A DNA stretch of 64,000 nt from DATAEE01 sp963725145 (GTDB lineage Bacteria > Acidobacteriota > Vicinamibacteria > Vicinamibacterales > 2-12-FULL-66-21), in assembly GCA_963725145.1 (NCBI GenBank), contig CAVRXL010000012.1, positions 1,550,001 through 1,614,000 on the forward strand. The letters run 5' to 3'. The notes beneath the pieces were generated by a model. The model was not told the origin of the DNA. It saw only the letters and a list, made by a program, of their open reading frames with translations, and did no database searches. Shown here one piece after another: positions 50,397-60,389 of the stretch. The position numbers were made by a program, and so were the translations under genes. Position 1 is the stretch's first letter. The number at the start of each line of letters is the position of its first letter.

Positions 50397-51752
50397 ATGA
50401 GCTATTCGCGCGAGGACGTCAAGGCGATCACCGACAAGATCCTCAACATGGCCAAGGCCGACGCCGTCGAAGTGTCCTTCTCGGGTGGCGAGCGCTCGGC
50501 CTGCCGCTACGCTAACTCGAGCATCACGGCCAATCTCGTCGAGCACGATCAGGAAGTCGAGATCACCGTCTACTACGGGCAGAAGACGGCCTCGACGTCG
50601 ACCCATCAGTTCGACGACGCGTCGCTCAAGACGGCGATCGAACAAGTGCAGGAGCTCGCGAAGCGGAAGCCGGACAACCCTGAGCTGATGCCTCCGGTCA
50701 AGCCGCCGCAGGAGTACATCTCGCTCGAGTCCGCTCTGACGCCGGCGGTGAACTTCGGTCCGGCCGAACGCGCGCAGATGGTCAAGAAGTCCATCGACAT
50801 CTGCGAGAAGAAGGGCGTACTCGGGGCGGGCTACATCCCGAAAATGCACTGGACCAACGCGCTCGCGAACTCGGAGGGCCTCTTCGCCTATCACCGCTAC
50901 GCGAACGCGAGCTTCATCCTCACGTGCCGCACACCCGACGGAACAGGCTCGGGCTGGTCCGGTACGACGGGTGTCATCGACCCGTCGACAATCGACGCGA
51001 CCGCGCTGACCGAGGTCGCGGCGAACAAGGCGGTGACGTCCCGCAAGCCCCGCGCGCTGGAGCCCGGAAACTACACGGTCATTCTCGAGCCGCGCCCGGC
51101 CGCACGCTTCCTGTCGCTCATGATGGGGATCTTCAACGCCCGCGCCGCCGAGGAAGGGCGCAGCTTCATGAGCGGCGCCCAACGAGGCGAGACGAAGCTC
51201 GGTCAGAAAGTGTTTGGCGAGAACGTGACGATCCGGAGCGAGATCGGTCACCCCGTGCTGCGCCAGACACCGGTCGGGCCGGACGGTCTCGCGGCCCGGA
51301 GCATCACGTGGGTGGAGAAGGGGACGGTGAAGAACCTCTTTTACGATCGCTTCTGGGCGAAGAAGCAGGGCAAGGAGCCATCACCCACCGCGCCGCAGAT
51401 GAGCCTCGTCATGGAAGGCGGCACCACCAGCGTCCAGGACATGATCAAGACGACGAAACGTGGCCTGCTGGTGACGTTCTTCTGGTACATTCGGGCGGTC
51501 GAGCCGATGACGCTGCTCAACACCGGGATGACGCGCGACGGCCTGTTTCTCATCGAGAACGGCGAGATCACCGGCCCGGCGCAGAATTTCCGCTGGAACG
51601 AGTCGCCCGCCGTCGGCTTCAACAACATCACGGCGCTCGGCCCCTCGATCCCCATGCACACCGGCGAGGCGTACGACAACCCGGGGACTGCGCTCGTGCC
51701 CGCGATGCGTATCGAAGACTTCACGATGACGTCGATTTCGCCGGCAGTGTGA
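50397..51752 (+). CDS. TldE/PmbA-like metalloprotease-associated subunit
   Basis: TldD/PmbA-family protein of 451 residues. It begins MSYSREDVKAITDKILNMAKADAVEVSFSGGERSACRYAN and has no HExxxH, so it corresponds to the inactive TldE (PmbA) partner. C-terminal motifs include MIKTTKRGLLVTFFWYIRAVEP and GEITGPAQNFRWNESP. In E. coli TldD/TldE process peptides such as microcin precursors and CcdA. I see no signal peptide, while the adjacent TldD has a Tat signal. A heptad repeat separates the two genes. Confidence 0.88.
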   Translation: MSYSREDVKAITDKILNMAKADAVEVSFSGGERSACRYANSSITANLVEHDQEVEITVYYGQKTASTSTHQFDDASLKTAIEQVQELAKRKPDNPELMPPVKPPQEYISLESALTPAVNFGPAERAQMVKKSIDICEKKGVLGAGYIPKMHWTNALANSEGLFAYHRYANASFILTCRTPDGTGSGWSGTTGVIDPSTIDATALTEVAANKAVTSRKPRALEPGNYTVILEPRPAARFLSLMMGIFNARAAEEGRSFMSGAQRGETKLGQKVFGENVTIRSEIGHPVLRQTPVGPDGLAARSITWVEKGTVKNLFYDRFWAKKQGKEPSPTAPQMSLVMEGGTTSVQDMIKTTKRGLLVTFFWYIRAVEPMTLLNTGMTRDGLFLIENGEITGPAQNFRWNESPAVGFNNITALGPSIPMHTGEAYDNPGTALVPAMRIEDFTMTSISPAV

Positions 51753-51761
51753 TGACCGTCC

Positions 51762-51789
51762 GGATTCTGAATTCTGGATTCTGAATTCT
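51762..51789. repeat. Heptad repeat array between tldE and tldD
   Basis: Four 7-bp units, GGATTCT, GAATTCT, GGATTCT, GAATTCT, followed by a partial unit running into the tldD ATG (51794). The array fills most of the 41-bp gap, and no Shine-Dalgarno sequence is recognisable in front of tldD. Confidence 0.88.
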
Positions 51790-51793
51790 GATT

Positions 51794-53374
51794 ATGAAAC
51801 GAAGAGACTTTCTCCGAACGACCGCGGCCGCCGGCGCCGCGCTGGCCGCCAGCGACCTCGTGGCCGACCTCGTGGCTCAATCGTCCGGCAAGCGGGTGCT
51901 CGAATCGCGATTCAAAGGGCTGTCGGACGTCGCGCTGCGGGAAGCGAAGCGGCTCGGGTGCTCGTATGCCGACATACGGTTCACCCGTAACGTGGACGAC
52001 TCGGTCAGCGTGCGGGATCGGATCGTGACGGAGGGATTCGGATTCGGCGGTCGCGGCAGAAGCGAGAGCGCCGGATTCGGCGTCCGTGTGATCCACGGCG
52101 GTGTCTGGGGTTTTTCCAGCAGCCCTCTCGTGACTGAGGATGAGATCCGGAAGATCACGCGCACCGCGGTCGACGTCGCGAAGGCGAGTGCGATCGCCAA
52201 ACGGGTCGACGTCAAGCTGGTCCCCGTGCCCGCCTACACGGACTACTGGGCCGTGCCGATCAAGCGCGATCCCTTCCAGGTGCCGCTCGACGAGAAGATC
52301 GCTTTCCTCATGAAGGTGAACGAGACGGCCCTGAAGAACAAGGACGTCTTCCGCGTGCAATCGGCGATGGCGTTCGACTACGAGTGGAAATACCTGGCGA
52401 CGTCCGAAGGCTCGTACCTCGAGCAGGAAGTCTGGCGCACGTCGCCCGGGTTCAACGTGATAGCCCGGAAGGGACGCTCGGTGAAGAGTCGGACGTTCAA
52501 CGTGCCGCCGCGGACGGGCGGCTACGAGGTCGTCGAGGACTCGAAGATGCTCGACAACGCCGAGCGGATCGCGGCCGAGGCGGTCGAGCATGCCGGCGCG
52601 CCGCCGGTCCAGGCCGGTGTGAAGGATCTCGTCCTCACGCCCTCGCACGCGATGCTGACCATCCACGAGATCATCGCGCACCCGACCGAGCTGGATCGCG
52701 TGCTCGGCTACGAAGCGAACTACGCCGGCACGAGCTTCATCAGGCTCGGGGACGTCGGCAAGCTGAAATACGGGTCGAAGATGTTCAACGTCACCGGCGA
52801 CCGGACGATCGCCGGGGGTATGTGCACCATCGGCTACGACGACGACGGCGTGAAGCCGATGGAGTTCCCGATCGTGCGAGAGGGGGTCCTGGTCGGGCTG
52901 CAGAGCAACCGGGAGACCGCCCACTTCCTCGGCCTCAAGCAATCGCACGGCTGCACGTTCGCCACGTCCTGGCGCAACTATCCGTTTCTCCGGATGCCGA
53001 ACGTCCACGTGGACGCGGGGCCGCCCGGGTCGCCGACGCCGGAAGAGATCATCGCCGACACGAAGGACGGCATCCTCATCGACGGCCGCGGCAGCTACTC
53101 GATCGACCAGCAGCGGTACAATGGCCAGTTCGGCGGCGACGCGTTCTGGGAGATCAAGAACGGCAAGGTCACCCGCATGGTCTCCGACGTGACGTACAAC
53201 GCGATCACGACCGATTTCTGGGCGAATCTCGACGCGCTCTCGGGCAAAGAATCGTGGCAGATGTTCGGAACGACCGGCGACGCGAAGGGGCAACCGGTCC
53301 AGATCAACCACCCGTCGCACGGGTCGCCCTATCTCCGCATCAAGCGCATCATGGTCGGGGCGGCTTACACGTAG
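51794..53374 (+). CDS. tldD: TldD-like metallopeptidase with twin-arginine signal
   Basis: Metallopeptidase of 526 residues. The zinc motif HExxxH is HEIIAH at 291-296, within LTPSHAMLTIHEIIAHPTELDR. The conserved GTSFIRLGDVGKLKYGSKMFNVTGD and DGRGSYSIDQQRYNGQFGGDAFWEI follow. The N-terminus MKRRDFLRTTAAAGAALAAS is a Tat signal (RRDFLR), so this TldD should be exported folded. Standard TldD is cytoplasmic. Its TldE partner upstream has no signal. The stop codon TAG lies inside the next heptad repeat. Confidence 0.92.
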   Translation: MKRRDFLRTTAAAGAALAASDLVADLVAQSSGKRVLESRFKGLSDVALREAKRLGCSYADIRFTRNVDDSVSVRDRIVTEGFGFGGRGRSESAGFGVRVIHGGVWGFSSSPLVTEDEIRKITRTAVDVAKASAIAKRVDVKLVPVPAYTDYWAVPIKRDPFQVPLDEKIAFLMKVNETALKNKDVFRVQSAMAFDYEWKYLATSEGSYLEQEVWRTSPGFNVIARKGRSVKSRTFNVPPRTGGYEVVEDSKMLDNAERIAAEAVEHAGAPPVQAGVKDLVLTPSHAMLTIHEIIAHPTELDRVLGYEANYAGTSFIRLGDVGKLKYGSKMFNVTGDRTIAGGMCTIGYDDDGVKPMEFPIVREGVLVGLQSNRETAHFLGLKQSHGCTFATSWRNYPFLRMPNVHVDAGPPGSPTPEEIIADTKDGILIDGRGSYSIDQQRYNGQFGGDAFWEIKNGKVTRMVSDVTYNAITTDFWANLDALSGKESWQMFGTTGDAKGQPVQINHPSHGSPYLRIKRIMVGAAYT

Positions 53375-53400
53375 AGCCGAAAGCCGAATGCCGAATGCCG
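53373..53400. repeat. Heptad repeat array spanning the tldD stop and xerD start
   Basis: Four 7-bp units: AGAGCCG, AAAGCCG, AATGCCG, AATGCCG, then a decayed AAGGCGT. The first unit contains the last two bases of the tldD TAG, and the third supplies the ATG of the recombinase gene at 53388. The fourth unit also contains an ATG, so the number of units affects where translation can begin. Confidence 0.85.
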
Positions 53401-54308
53401 AAGGCGTCGCCGTCGATCACTACCTGACGCACCTGCGCTCTGTGCGGCGGTTGTCGCCGAACACGGTCGAGAGCTACGGGCGAGATCTGGCTGACCTTGC
53501 TCGGTTCGCCGACCGAAAGAAAACGACGGTCGACGCGCTCGACCGCAGGGATCTCGAAGCGTTCGTCCGCTCGCTGATGACCGGCGGCCGGTCGCCGCGA
53601 TCGGTCGGCCGGGCCGTGGCGACCCTCCGTGGTTTCTACAGGTTCCTTGCCGCCTCCGGTCAGATCGCAGCCGATCCGGCCGACGACCTGCGGGCGCCGC
53701 GGGCGTGGCCGGCGCTCCCGAAGGCGATCGGCGTCGAGGATGTCGATCGGTTGCTCGACGCGCCCGATCCGTCGACGCCACGCGGGCTCCGGGATCGAGC
53801 GCTCATCGAGCTGCTGTACGCGACGGGGCTTCGCGTGTCCGAGCTCGTGGCGCTGCGGCCGGGAGACGTGAACCTCGAGGCGGGGTACCTGACCTGCACC
53901 GGGAAGGGCGAGAAACAGCGGATGGTCCCGATCGGCCGGACGGCCGCCAACTGGGTCGCGCGCTATATCCGCGACGGCCGTCCCGCGCTGCAGCCTCGAG
54001 CCCGGGGCGGCCGCGGGGGACGAGACGCCCCGTGGCTTTTCCTGAACGCGCGCGGCGGGACCCTTCTGACCCGGGTCGGCTTCTGGAAGATCCTCAAAGG
54101 GTATGGACGGCAGGCCGGACTGGCGCGCGGGCTCAGCCCGCACGTGTTGCGGCACTCGTTTGCGACGCACCTGCTGGAGCGCGGCGCCGATCTGCGCGCG
54201 ATCCAGATGATGCTCGGGCACGCGGATCTCTCGACGACGCAGATTTACACGCACGTGCTCGAAGCGCGACTGCGCAGCGTGTACGATAAGTTTCACCCGC
54301 GCGCCTAG
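53388..54308 (+). CDS. xerD: Tyrosine recombinase XerC/XerD
   Basis: Site-specific tyrosine recombinase of 306 residues. The N-terminal SAM-like core-binding domain is at about 8-95 (HYLTHLRSVRRLSPNTVESYGRDL). The catalytic domain has Arg149, Lys173 (TGKGEKQR), His252 and Arg255 (SPHVLRHSFATHL), His278 (LGHADLSTTQIYTHV) and nucleophile Tyr287, all present. Length and features match the chromosomal XerC/D that resolve dimers at dif. No integrase-type accessory genes or mobile element are nearby. The first residues come from the heptad repeat. XerC versus XerD is not settled by sequence. Confidence 0.92.
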   Translation: MPNAEGVAVDHYLTHLRSVRRLSPNTVESYGRDLADLARFADRKKTTVDALDRRDLEAFVRSLMTGGRSPRSVGRAVATLRGFYRFLAASGQIAADPADDLRAPRAWPALPKAIGVEDVDRLLDAPDPSTPRGLRDRALIELLYATGLRVSELVALRPGDVNLEAGYLTCTGKGEKQRMVPIGRTAANWVARYIRDGRPALQPRARGGRGGRDAPWLFLNARGGTLLTRVGFWKILKGYGRQAGLARGLSPHVLRHSFATHLLERGADLRAIQMMLGHADLSTTQIYTHVLEARLRSVYDKFHPRA

Positions 54309-54314
54309 GACATC

Positions 54315-54674
54315 ATGGCCGCAGCCCTGCAAATCACCGAACGCACGTCGGGGGACGTCACGATCCTCGATCTCAAGGGACGGGTCGTCCTCGGGGAAGG
54401 AGATGACCCCTTCCGCCAGCACATCGAAGGGCTCGTCAAGCGAGGGTCGACGAAGATCATCCTCAACCTTGGCGAGGTGACCTATATCGACAGCGCCGGC
54501 GTCGGCGTGATGGTGGGGAGGCTCGTCGCGGTGCGCAAGCTCGGCGGTGATATCCGCCTGCTCCACCTGGTCCAGCGCAACCTGCGGGTGATGACGATCA
54601 CCAAGCTCGTGAGCGTCTTCGAGACGTTCGAGGCGGAAGACGCCGCGGTGCGAAGCTTCGCCGCGACGACATAG
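54315..54674 (+). CDS. STAS-domain anti-anti-sigma factor
   Basis: SpoIIAA-like protein of 119 residues. The STAS core has VTILDLKGRVVLGEGDDPF and LGEVTYIDSAGVGVMVG, where Ser60 (in IDSAG) is the expected phosphorylation site of anti-sigma factor antagonists. It starts 6 bp after the recombinase gene and is probably co-transcribed with it. No cognate RsbW-type kinase or PP2C phosphatase is in the window, so its partner is elsewhere. metK downstream has its own promoter. Confidence 0.9.
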   Translation: MAAALQITERTSGDVTILDLKGRVVLGEGDDPFRQHIEGLVKRGSTKIILNLGEVTYIDSAGVGVMVGRLVAVRKLGGDIRLLHLVQRNLRVMTITKLVSVFETFEAEDAAVRSFAATT

Positions 54675-54685
54675 CCGCGGCTGCG

Positions 54686-54715
54686 TTGACCCACGCGCGA
54701 GGGCTCTGCTAGAGT
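54686..54715 (+). promoter_or_regulatory. Sigma-70-type promoter of metK
   Basis: -35 TTGACC (54686-54691), 18-bp spacer, -10 TAGAGT (54710-54715). Start would be near 54722, with AAGGAG 7 bp before the ATG at 54747. The leader is only about 25 nt, too short for a SAM riboswitch. The hexamers and spacing are the same as those of the mltD-like gene. Confidence 0.6.
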
Positions 54716-54746
54716 TAACTGTTTGTCCGCTTCCAAGGAGCGCTCG

Positions 54747-55898
<1,152 letters not shown>

Positions 55899-57565
55899 TT
55901 CGTGTCGCGACGGCGGTCCTCGCCGTCGTGGCGGCGGCCCTTACCCTCCTGCCTCCCGCGCGGATCGCGCTGCCGGCGGGAGCGCGCGACCCTCGGATCG
56001 TGGGCGGCGCGCTGCACCTGCACACGATCCGCTCCGACGGCGTAGGCCGGCCCGAGGACGTCGCGGCGGCGGCCTCGCTCGCCGGCCTGAACTTCATCAT
56101 CCTCACCGATCACGGAGACGGCACGCGCGTCCCCGATCCGCCGGCCTGGCGGGCGGGTGTGCTGGTGCTCGATGGCGTCGAGATCAGTACGGAGCACGGG
56201 CACCTCCTCGCGATCGGGATGCGGCAGTCCGCATATCCGCTCGGTGGGGAAGCACGCGATGTGATGGAGGATGTCTGGCGCCTCGGTGGCATTGGGATCG
56301 TCGCCCACCCGGCCTCTCCGAAGCCGGACCTGGCCTGGACCGACTGGGAGGGGCCCTTCGACGGCGCCGAGTGGCTCAGCGCGGACGCTGAATGGCGCGA
56401 CGAGTCGTGGACGACGTTGATGCGTGCAGCCGCCACGTTTCCCTTCAGGCCGGCGCAATCCGTGGCGCGCCTTTTCGATCGTCCGGCCGGGTTGCTCGCG
56501 CGGCTTGACGAACTGGCGAGCGAGCGTCCCGTGCTTCTGGTTGCCGGAACCGACGCGCACGGCGGGATCGGTGGGGAAGGCACGCGACGACTGCCGTTTC
56601 CGTCGTACGTCAGTACGCTGCGGGCGCTGTCGATGCGGCTCGTCCTGCGGGGCGCGCTCGGCGGCGACGCCGATCGAGACGCGCCGCTCATCCTCGAGGC
56701 GCTTCGCGCTCGCCGCGCCTACACCTCGATTGACGCGTTGGCCGGACCCGCGCGGCTGGCGTTCACGGCCGAGTCCGGCGGTGCCCGCGCCGAGGTGGGT
56801 GGGCGGCTGTCACCGGGCAAACCTGTCACGCTACGCGTCCGTGCGAACGGTCCGCCGGATTCCACGATCGTCCTGCTCAGGGGCGGCCAGTCGATCGCGA
56901 GGGCACCGATCCCGTCGCTCGAGCACGTGAGCGATGGCGCCCCGGGCGTCTACCGGGTGGAAGTCCTCGTTCCACGCGCGCCGGGCCGGCCGGCCGTCCC
57001 GTGGATTGTGAGCAACGCGATCACGGTGGGCCCGGCGATCGAGCCGCCGGGCGAAGAGGAGACGCGCGTCACTCCGCGCGTCGTCCTCTTCGAGCCGGGC
57101 GACAGGTCGCGGTGGATGGCGGAGCAGGATCCGGCGTCGCACGCGTCGATCTCGACGGCTGGCGGGGAAGGTCCCCTGGAGCTCAATTACTCGCTCGGCC
57201 CGAACGAGAGCGCCAGCCCGTTCGCCGCCGCGGTCCGCGACCTGCCGTACGGCCTCGCGGAGTGTCAGGTGCTTGTGTTCACGCTGAGCGGGTCACGGGA
57301 CATGCGTGTATCGGTCCAGGCGCGGGAGCCCGGGGGCGAGCGCCCGTCGGAAGGCAGGCGCTGGCGGCGGTCGGTCTTCGTTCCGGCGGCAGGTCGGACG
57401 ATCGTCGTGCCGCTGACCTCGCTCGAACCGGTCGTCGGCGCGGGGAGTGCGCTTCCCGATCCGGGAGCCCTGCGGTCTCTGCTGCTCGTCGTGGATACGG
57501 TCAACACTCGACGCGGCGACCGCGGCGTGCTTCGGGTCCATCGCGCCGGCTGCCTGTGAGCGTGT

Positions 57566-57585
57566 TATAGTGCACTAGTACACTA
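57566..57585 (+). promoter_or_regulatory. Operator palindrome over an extended -10, for the GntR regulator
   Basis: TAGTGCACTAGTACACTA (57568-57585) is an 18-bp palindrome with one mismatched pair. It overlaps the extended -10 TGT-TATAGT (57563-57571), so a bound dimer would block RNA polymerase. It lies 27 bp before the GTG of the GntR gene, the usual place for an autoregulatory YtrA-family operator. Confidence 0.65.
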
Positions 57586-57612
57586 GATCTCTTCGCGATC
57601 GGAGGACACCCG

Positions 57613-57999
57613 GTGTTCGAACTGAATCACGAGGACCCACGCCCCATCTATCGCCAGATCGCCGACGAGGTGCAGCGGACGATCATCGTCGGGATCCTGA
57701 AGCCGGACGACTCGCTGCCGGCCGTCCGACAGCTGGCCGCCACGCTCAAGGTCAATCCCAACACGATCCAGCACGCCTACCAGCAGCTCGAACGGGAAGG
57801 GGCCGTCTACGTCCGGAGGGGGAGGGGGACCTTCGTGGCGGCCGGAGCCGCCTCGTCGCCCGGGCAGGACCGGCGACGCCGATCGACCCTTGCCCGACAG
57901 GTGGCGGAGCGCGCGGTGCGCGACGCCTTTCGTCATGGACTCGTGGCGTCGGAGCTGATCGCCGCAATTCGCGAAGTGGCACCGGCGGTCGAGGGCTGA
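57613..57999 (+). CDS. GntR-family transcriptional regulator, YtrA subfamily
   Basis: Short GntR regulator of 128 residues. The winged helix-turn-helix is at about 10-75 (IYRQIADEVQRTIIVGILKPDDSLPAVRQLAATLKVNPNTIQHAY), then a wing ending VRRGRGTFV. The small C-terminal helical part (about 85-128) is the YtrA-type dimerisation tail, with no effector domain. A GTG start has GGAGG 7 bp upstream. YtrA regulators usually precede ABC transporter genes, but none follows here; the next gene is convergent. A palindromic operator is found upstream. Confidence 0.92.
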   Translation: MFELNHEDPRPIYRQIADEVQRTIIVGILKPDDSLPAVRQLAATLKVNPNTIQHAYQQLEREGAVYVRRGRGTFVAAGAASSPGQDRRRRSTLARQVAERAVRDAFRHGLVASELIAAIREVAPAVEG

Positions 58000-58022
58000 G
58001 GGGAAGACCGGAAGACCGGCCC

Positions 58023-60359
58023 TCAGGTCCTGACGATCAGCAGCAGGTAAGCGGCGCCCGCGCCGAACAACAGATTCGGTCCCCACGCCGCGAGCAACGG
58101 GGGCAGCATGCCCGCGCTTCCAACCGCTCCGAAGGCGCTCATCAGCATCCAGTAGCCGAGCGCGAGCGCGATCCCGAGGCCGATCCCGTAGACCGCGCCG
58201 CTGCGTCCCGTCGCCGCGGCGAACGGGATCGCGATGAGCGTCATCACGACCGTGACGAAGGGGAAGGCGATCTTGCGCGCGAGGGCGACCTCCATGGGAA
58301 CGGCATTCAGCCCGCCCGCGCGGAGCTCCGCGACGAACGCACGGAGCTCCGACGCCGTCATGAACCGCTCGTCGGGCTGCTCGGTCTCGAAATACTCCGG
58401 CGGCTCGATCGGGAGCGACCGCTTGTCGAATCGCTCCCATGTCGGGGGAGCGGCGGCAGCACGGAACGTCGCGATCCAGCCGTCCTGGCCCACCCAGCCC
58501 CCGCGGGCGGGGCGGTACGAGACGCGGGCGGCAAACGTGTGCCGCGCCAGCCGCCAGGCGTCCGTCCCGAACTCGTAGATCGACAGCTGCGACAGATCGT
58601 CGCGCTGCGCGTCGAAGAACGCGTAGTGGTACAGCGCTCCTTCCCGCCCGGCGAGCCATCGTCGCGTGAGCAGGTTGAACGTTCGTGGCGCGCGGCCGCG
58701 GATCTCGTCGTTGAGCGCTTCGGCCTTGCGGTTCGCGCGCGCGAGCAGGTTTTCCTCGAGGAGGAACAGGGTCGCGCTGGCCAGAAGCGCAACGGCGATG
58801 AGGGGCGCCGCCGCCCGATACAGGCTTATCCCGCAGGCCTTCATGACGGTGAGCTCGCTCGTCCGGGCGAGGATTCCCACCACCACGAGGGACGCGACGA
58901 GGATCGAGAGCGGGATGACGTAGTAGATGAACTGGGGCGAGGCATACCAGAAATACTCCAGCAGCATCGCCGGAGTGGCCTGGCCCTTGAACAGCTTGTC
59001 TGACAGATCGACGAACGTGGCGATGTAGAAGAGGCCGAGCAGGCCGGCGAACGCAAGCGCCAGAATCCGGAGCGCGAGCGTGCTGATGTAACGATCGAGA
59101 ACCGTAGGCCGCGGGTACCAGAAACGCGGGAAACGGACGACCAGCACGGTTCGACCGCGCGTGACGCCAGCCGGTGCGGCCTGAGGCGAGGCGGAGGCGG
59201 GCGCATCCGGTCGACGCCATTGGAACAGGCGGGGGAGTCGGGTGGGCAGCGGGAACCGTCCCTCGGCCCAGCGCGCCCGCCAGATGAGCGCGCCCACCCC
59301 GATCGGGGCCAGCACCAGGTTTGGCATCCAGCGCGCGAGCACAGCCGGCAGCATCTGGCCCTTGGTCAACCCCTCGGCGAGGTACATCACGATGTAGTAC
59401 ACGAACACGACTCCGATGCCGATCGCGAATCCGGCCAGCCGGCCGTCCCGGCGCGCCGTCACGCCGAGCGCCAGACCCAGCAGCCCGAACACCATGCACG
59501 CGGCCGGGATCGAGAACTTCTGCTGGATGAACATGATCTCGTTGTGCGGCGAGAGCCCCTGGGACTCCTTGAGGCGGGCCTGAGCCTGGAGCTCGAGGAT
59601 CGTCAGCTCGCTGATGCCCTTTGGCGGTCCGGCGGCCGGAAAGACCGAGTTGGGATCCAGGCCCAGGATGAGCGGATCGTCGCGGAACGCGTAGATGTCG
59701 TACTCGCCCGCCTCGCGGCCGGGGCTGTAGCGGATGCCGTCGGCAAGCACGAGATCGACGCGCTTGGCTGCTCGATCGAGCACGAGCCGGCCGCGGTCGG
59801 CGAGGAATATCACGGGTCTGGCGCTGGACGTGTCGGCCAGAAACACCTTTCTCCAGCCGGTCGCCGCCTCTTCCTGCACGTACAGGACGCGGCCGGGGAA
59901 CTCCTCGAAGAACACCCGGGGCCGGACGTCATGCTCCGCCTTGGCGGCGATGATGTCGTAGGTGATCTCGCGGAAGGTCTGGTTGGCGTCGGGGATCGCG
60001 TAGATCAGGACCCAGAGGGTCGCCACGAACCCGGCCACCGACAACACCACGACCGGGCGGAGCAGGCGATACAGGCTGACGCCGCAGGCGAGCATCGCCA
60101 CGGTTTCGCGGTCGCCCGACAGGCGGCCGAGTCCGACTAAGAGGCCCACCAGCAGGGCCACCGGGATCGCTATACCCAGGCCTGACGGGAGCAACGTCAG
60201 GAGGATCCGCCCGACGGTCGGCCACGGGACCCCTTTCGCAATCAGCCGCTCGGCGTTCTCCATGATCGGGGGGATTTCCAGGATGAACGTGAAGATGACG
60301 AGCGCGAGCAGGAAGGGCGGGATGACCTGGCGGATCACGTAACGATCGAGCGTGCCCAC
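58023..60359 (-). CDS. Single-chain LptF-LptG fusion, LPS export permease
   Basis: 778 residues containing two complete YjgP/YjgQ permease modules in one chain. The first (about 1-380) begins GTLDRYVIRQVIPPFLLALV and has ACGVSLYRLLRPVV. The second (about 420-778) begins LDRYISTLALRILALAFAGL and has ACGISLYRAAAPLI. Each has a periplasmic beta-jellyroll between membrane helices 3 and 4. LptF and LptG normally are separate proteins forming the LPS transporter with LptB2. I chose the GTG at 60359, because a TATAAT at 60366-60371 puts the transcript start there; the ATG at 60389 lies upstream of that. A Pro/Ala linker joins the halves. The frame is continuous. Confidence 0.9.
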   Translation of the reverse strand: MGTLDRYVIRQVIPPFLLALVIFTFILEIPPIMENAERLIAKGVPWPTVGRILLTLLPSGLGIAIPVALLVGLLVGLGRLSGDRETVAMLACGVSLYRLLRPVVVLSVAGFVATLWVLIYAIPDANQTFREITYDIIAAKAEHDVRPRVFFEEFPGRVLYVQEEAATGWRKVFLADTSSARPVIFLADRGRLVLDRAAKRVDLVLADGIRYSPGREAGEYDIYAFRDDPLILGLDPNSVFPAAGPPKGISELTILELQAQARLKESQGLSPHNEIMFIQQKFSIPAACMVFGLLGLALGVTARRDGRLAGFAIGIGVVFVYYIVMYLAEGLTKGQMLPAVLARWMPNLVLAPIGVGALIWRARWAEGRFPLPTRLPRLFQWRRPDAPASASPQAAPAGVTRGRTVLVVRFPRFWYPRPTVLDRYISTLALRILALAFAGLLGLFYIATFVDLSDKLFKGQATPAMLLEYFWYASPQFIYYVIPLSILVASLVVVGILARTSELTVMKACGISLYRAAAPLIAVALLASATLFLLEENLLARANRKAEALNDEIRGRAPRTFNLLTRRWLAGREGALYHYAFFDAQRDDLSQLSIYEFGTDAWRLARHTFAARVSYRPARGGWVGQDGWIATFRAAAAPPTWERFDKRSLPIEPPEYFETEQPDERFMTASELRAFVAELRAGGLNAVPMEVALARKIAFPFVTVVMTLIAIPFAAATGRSGAVYGIGLGIALALGYWMLMSAFGAVGSAGMLPPLLAAWGPNLLFGAGAAYLLLIVRT

Positions 60360-60365
60360 GGACAG

Positions 60366-60371
60366 ATTATA
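60366..60371 (-). promoter_or_regulatory. Probable -10 element of the lptF-lptG fusion gene
   Basis: Perfect TATAAT on the minus strand, with the expected start about 7 nt downstream at the GTG codon (60359), implying a leaderless message. The -35 position (60389-60394) is poor. A TTGACG at 60394-60399 is too far away (22 bp). Confidence 0.45.
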
Positions 60372-60389
60372 GGGTGCGGGGTTATCCAC

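Noticed and set aside
53388..54308. Tyrosine recombinase as part of an integrated element
   Set aside because: Length and motifs fit housekeeping XerC/D, neighbours are core genes, and no attachment-site duplication, tRNA target or phage genes are seen.
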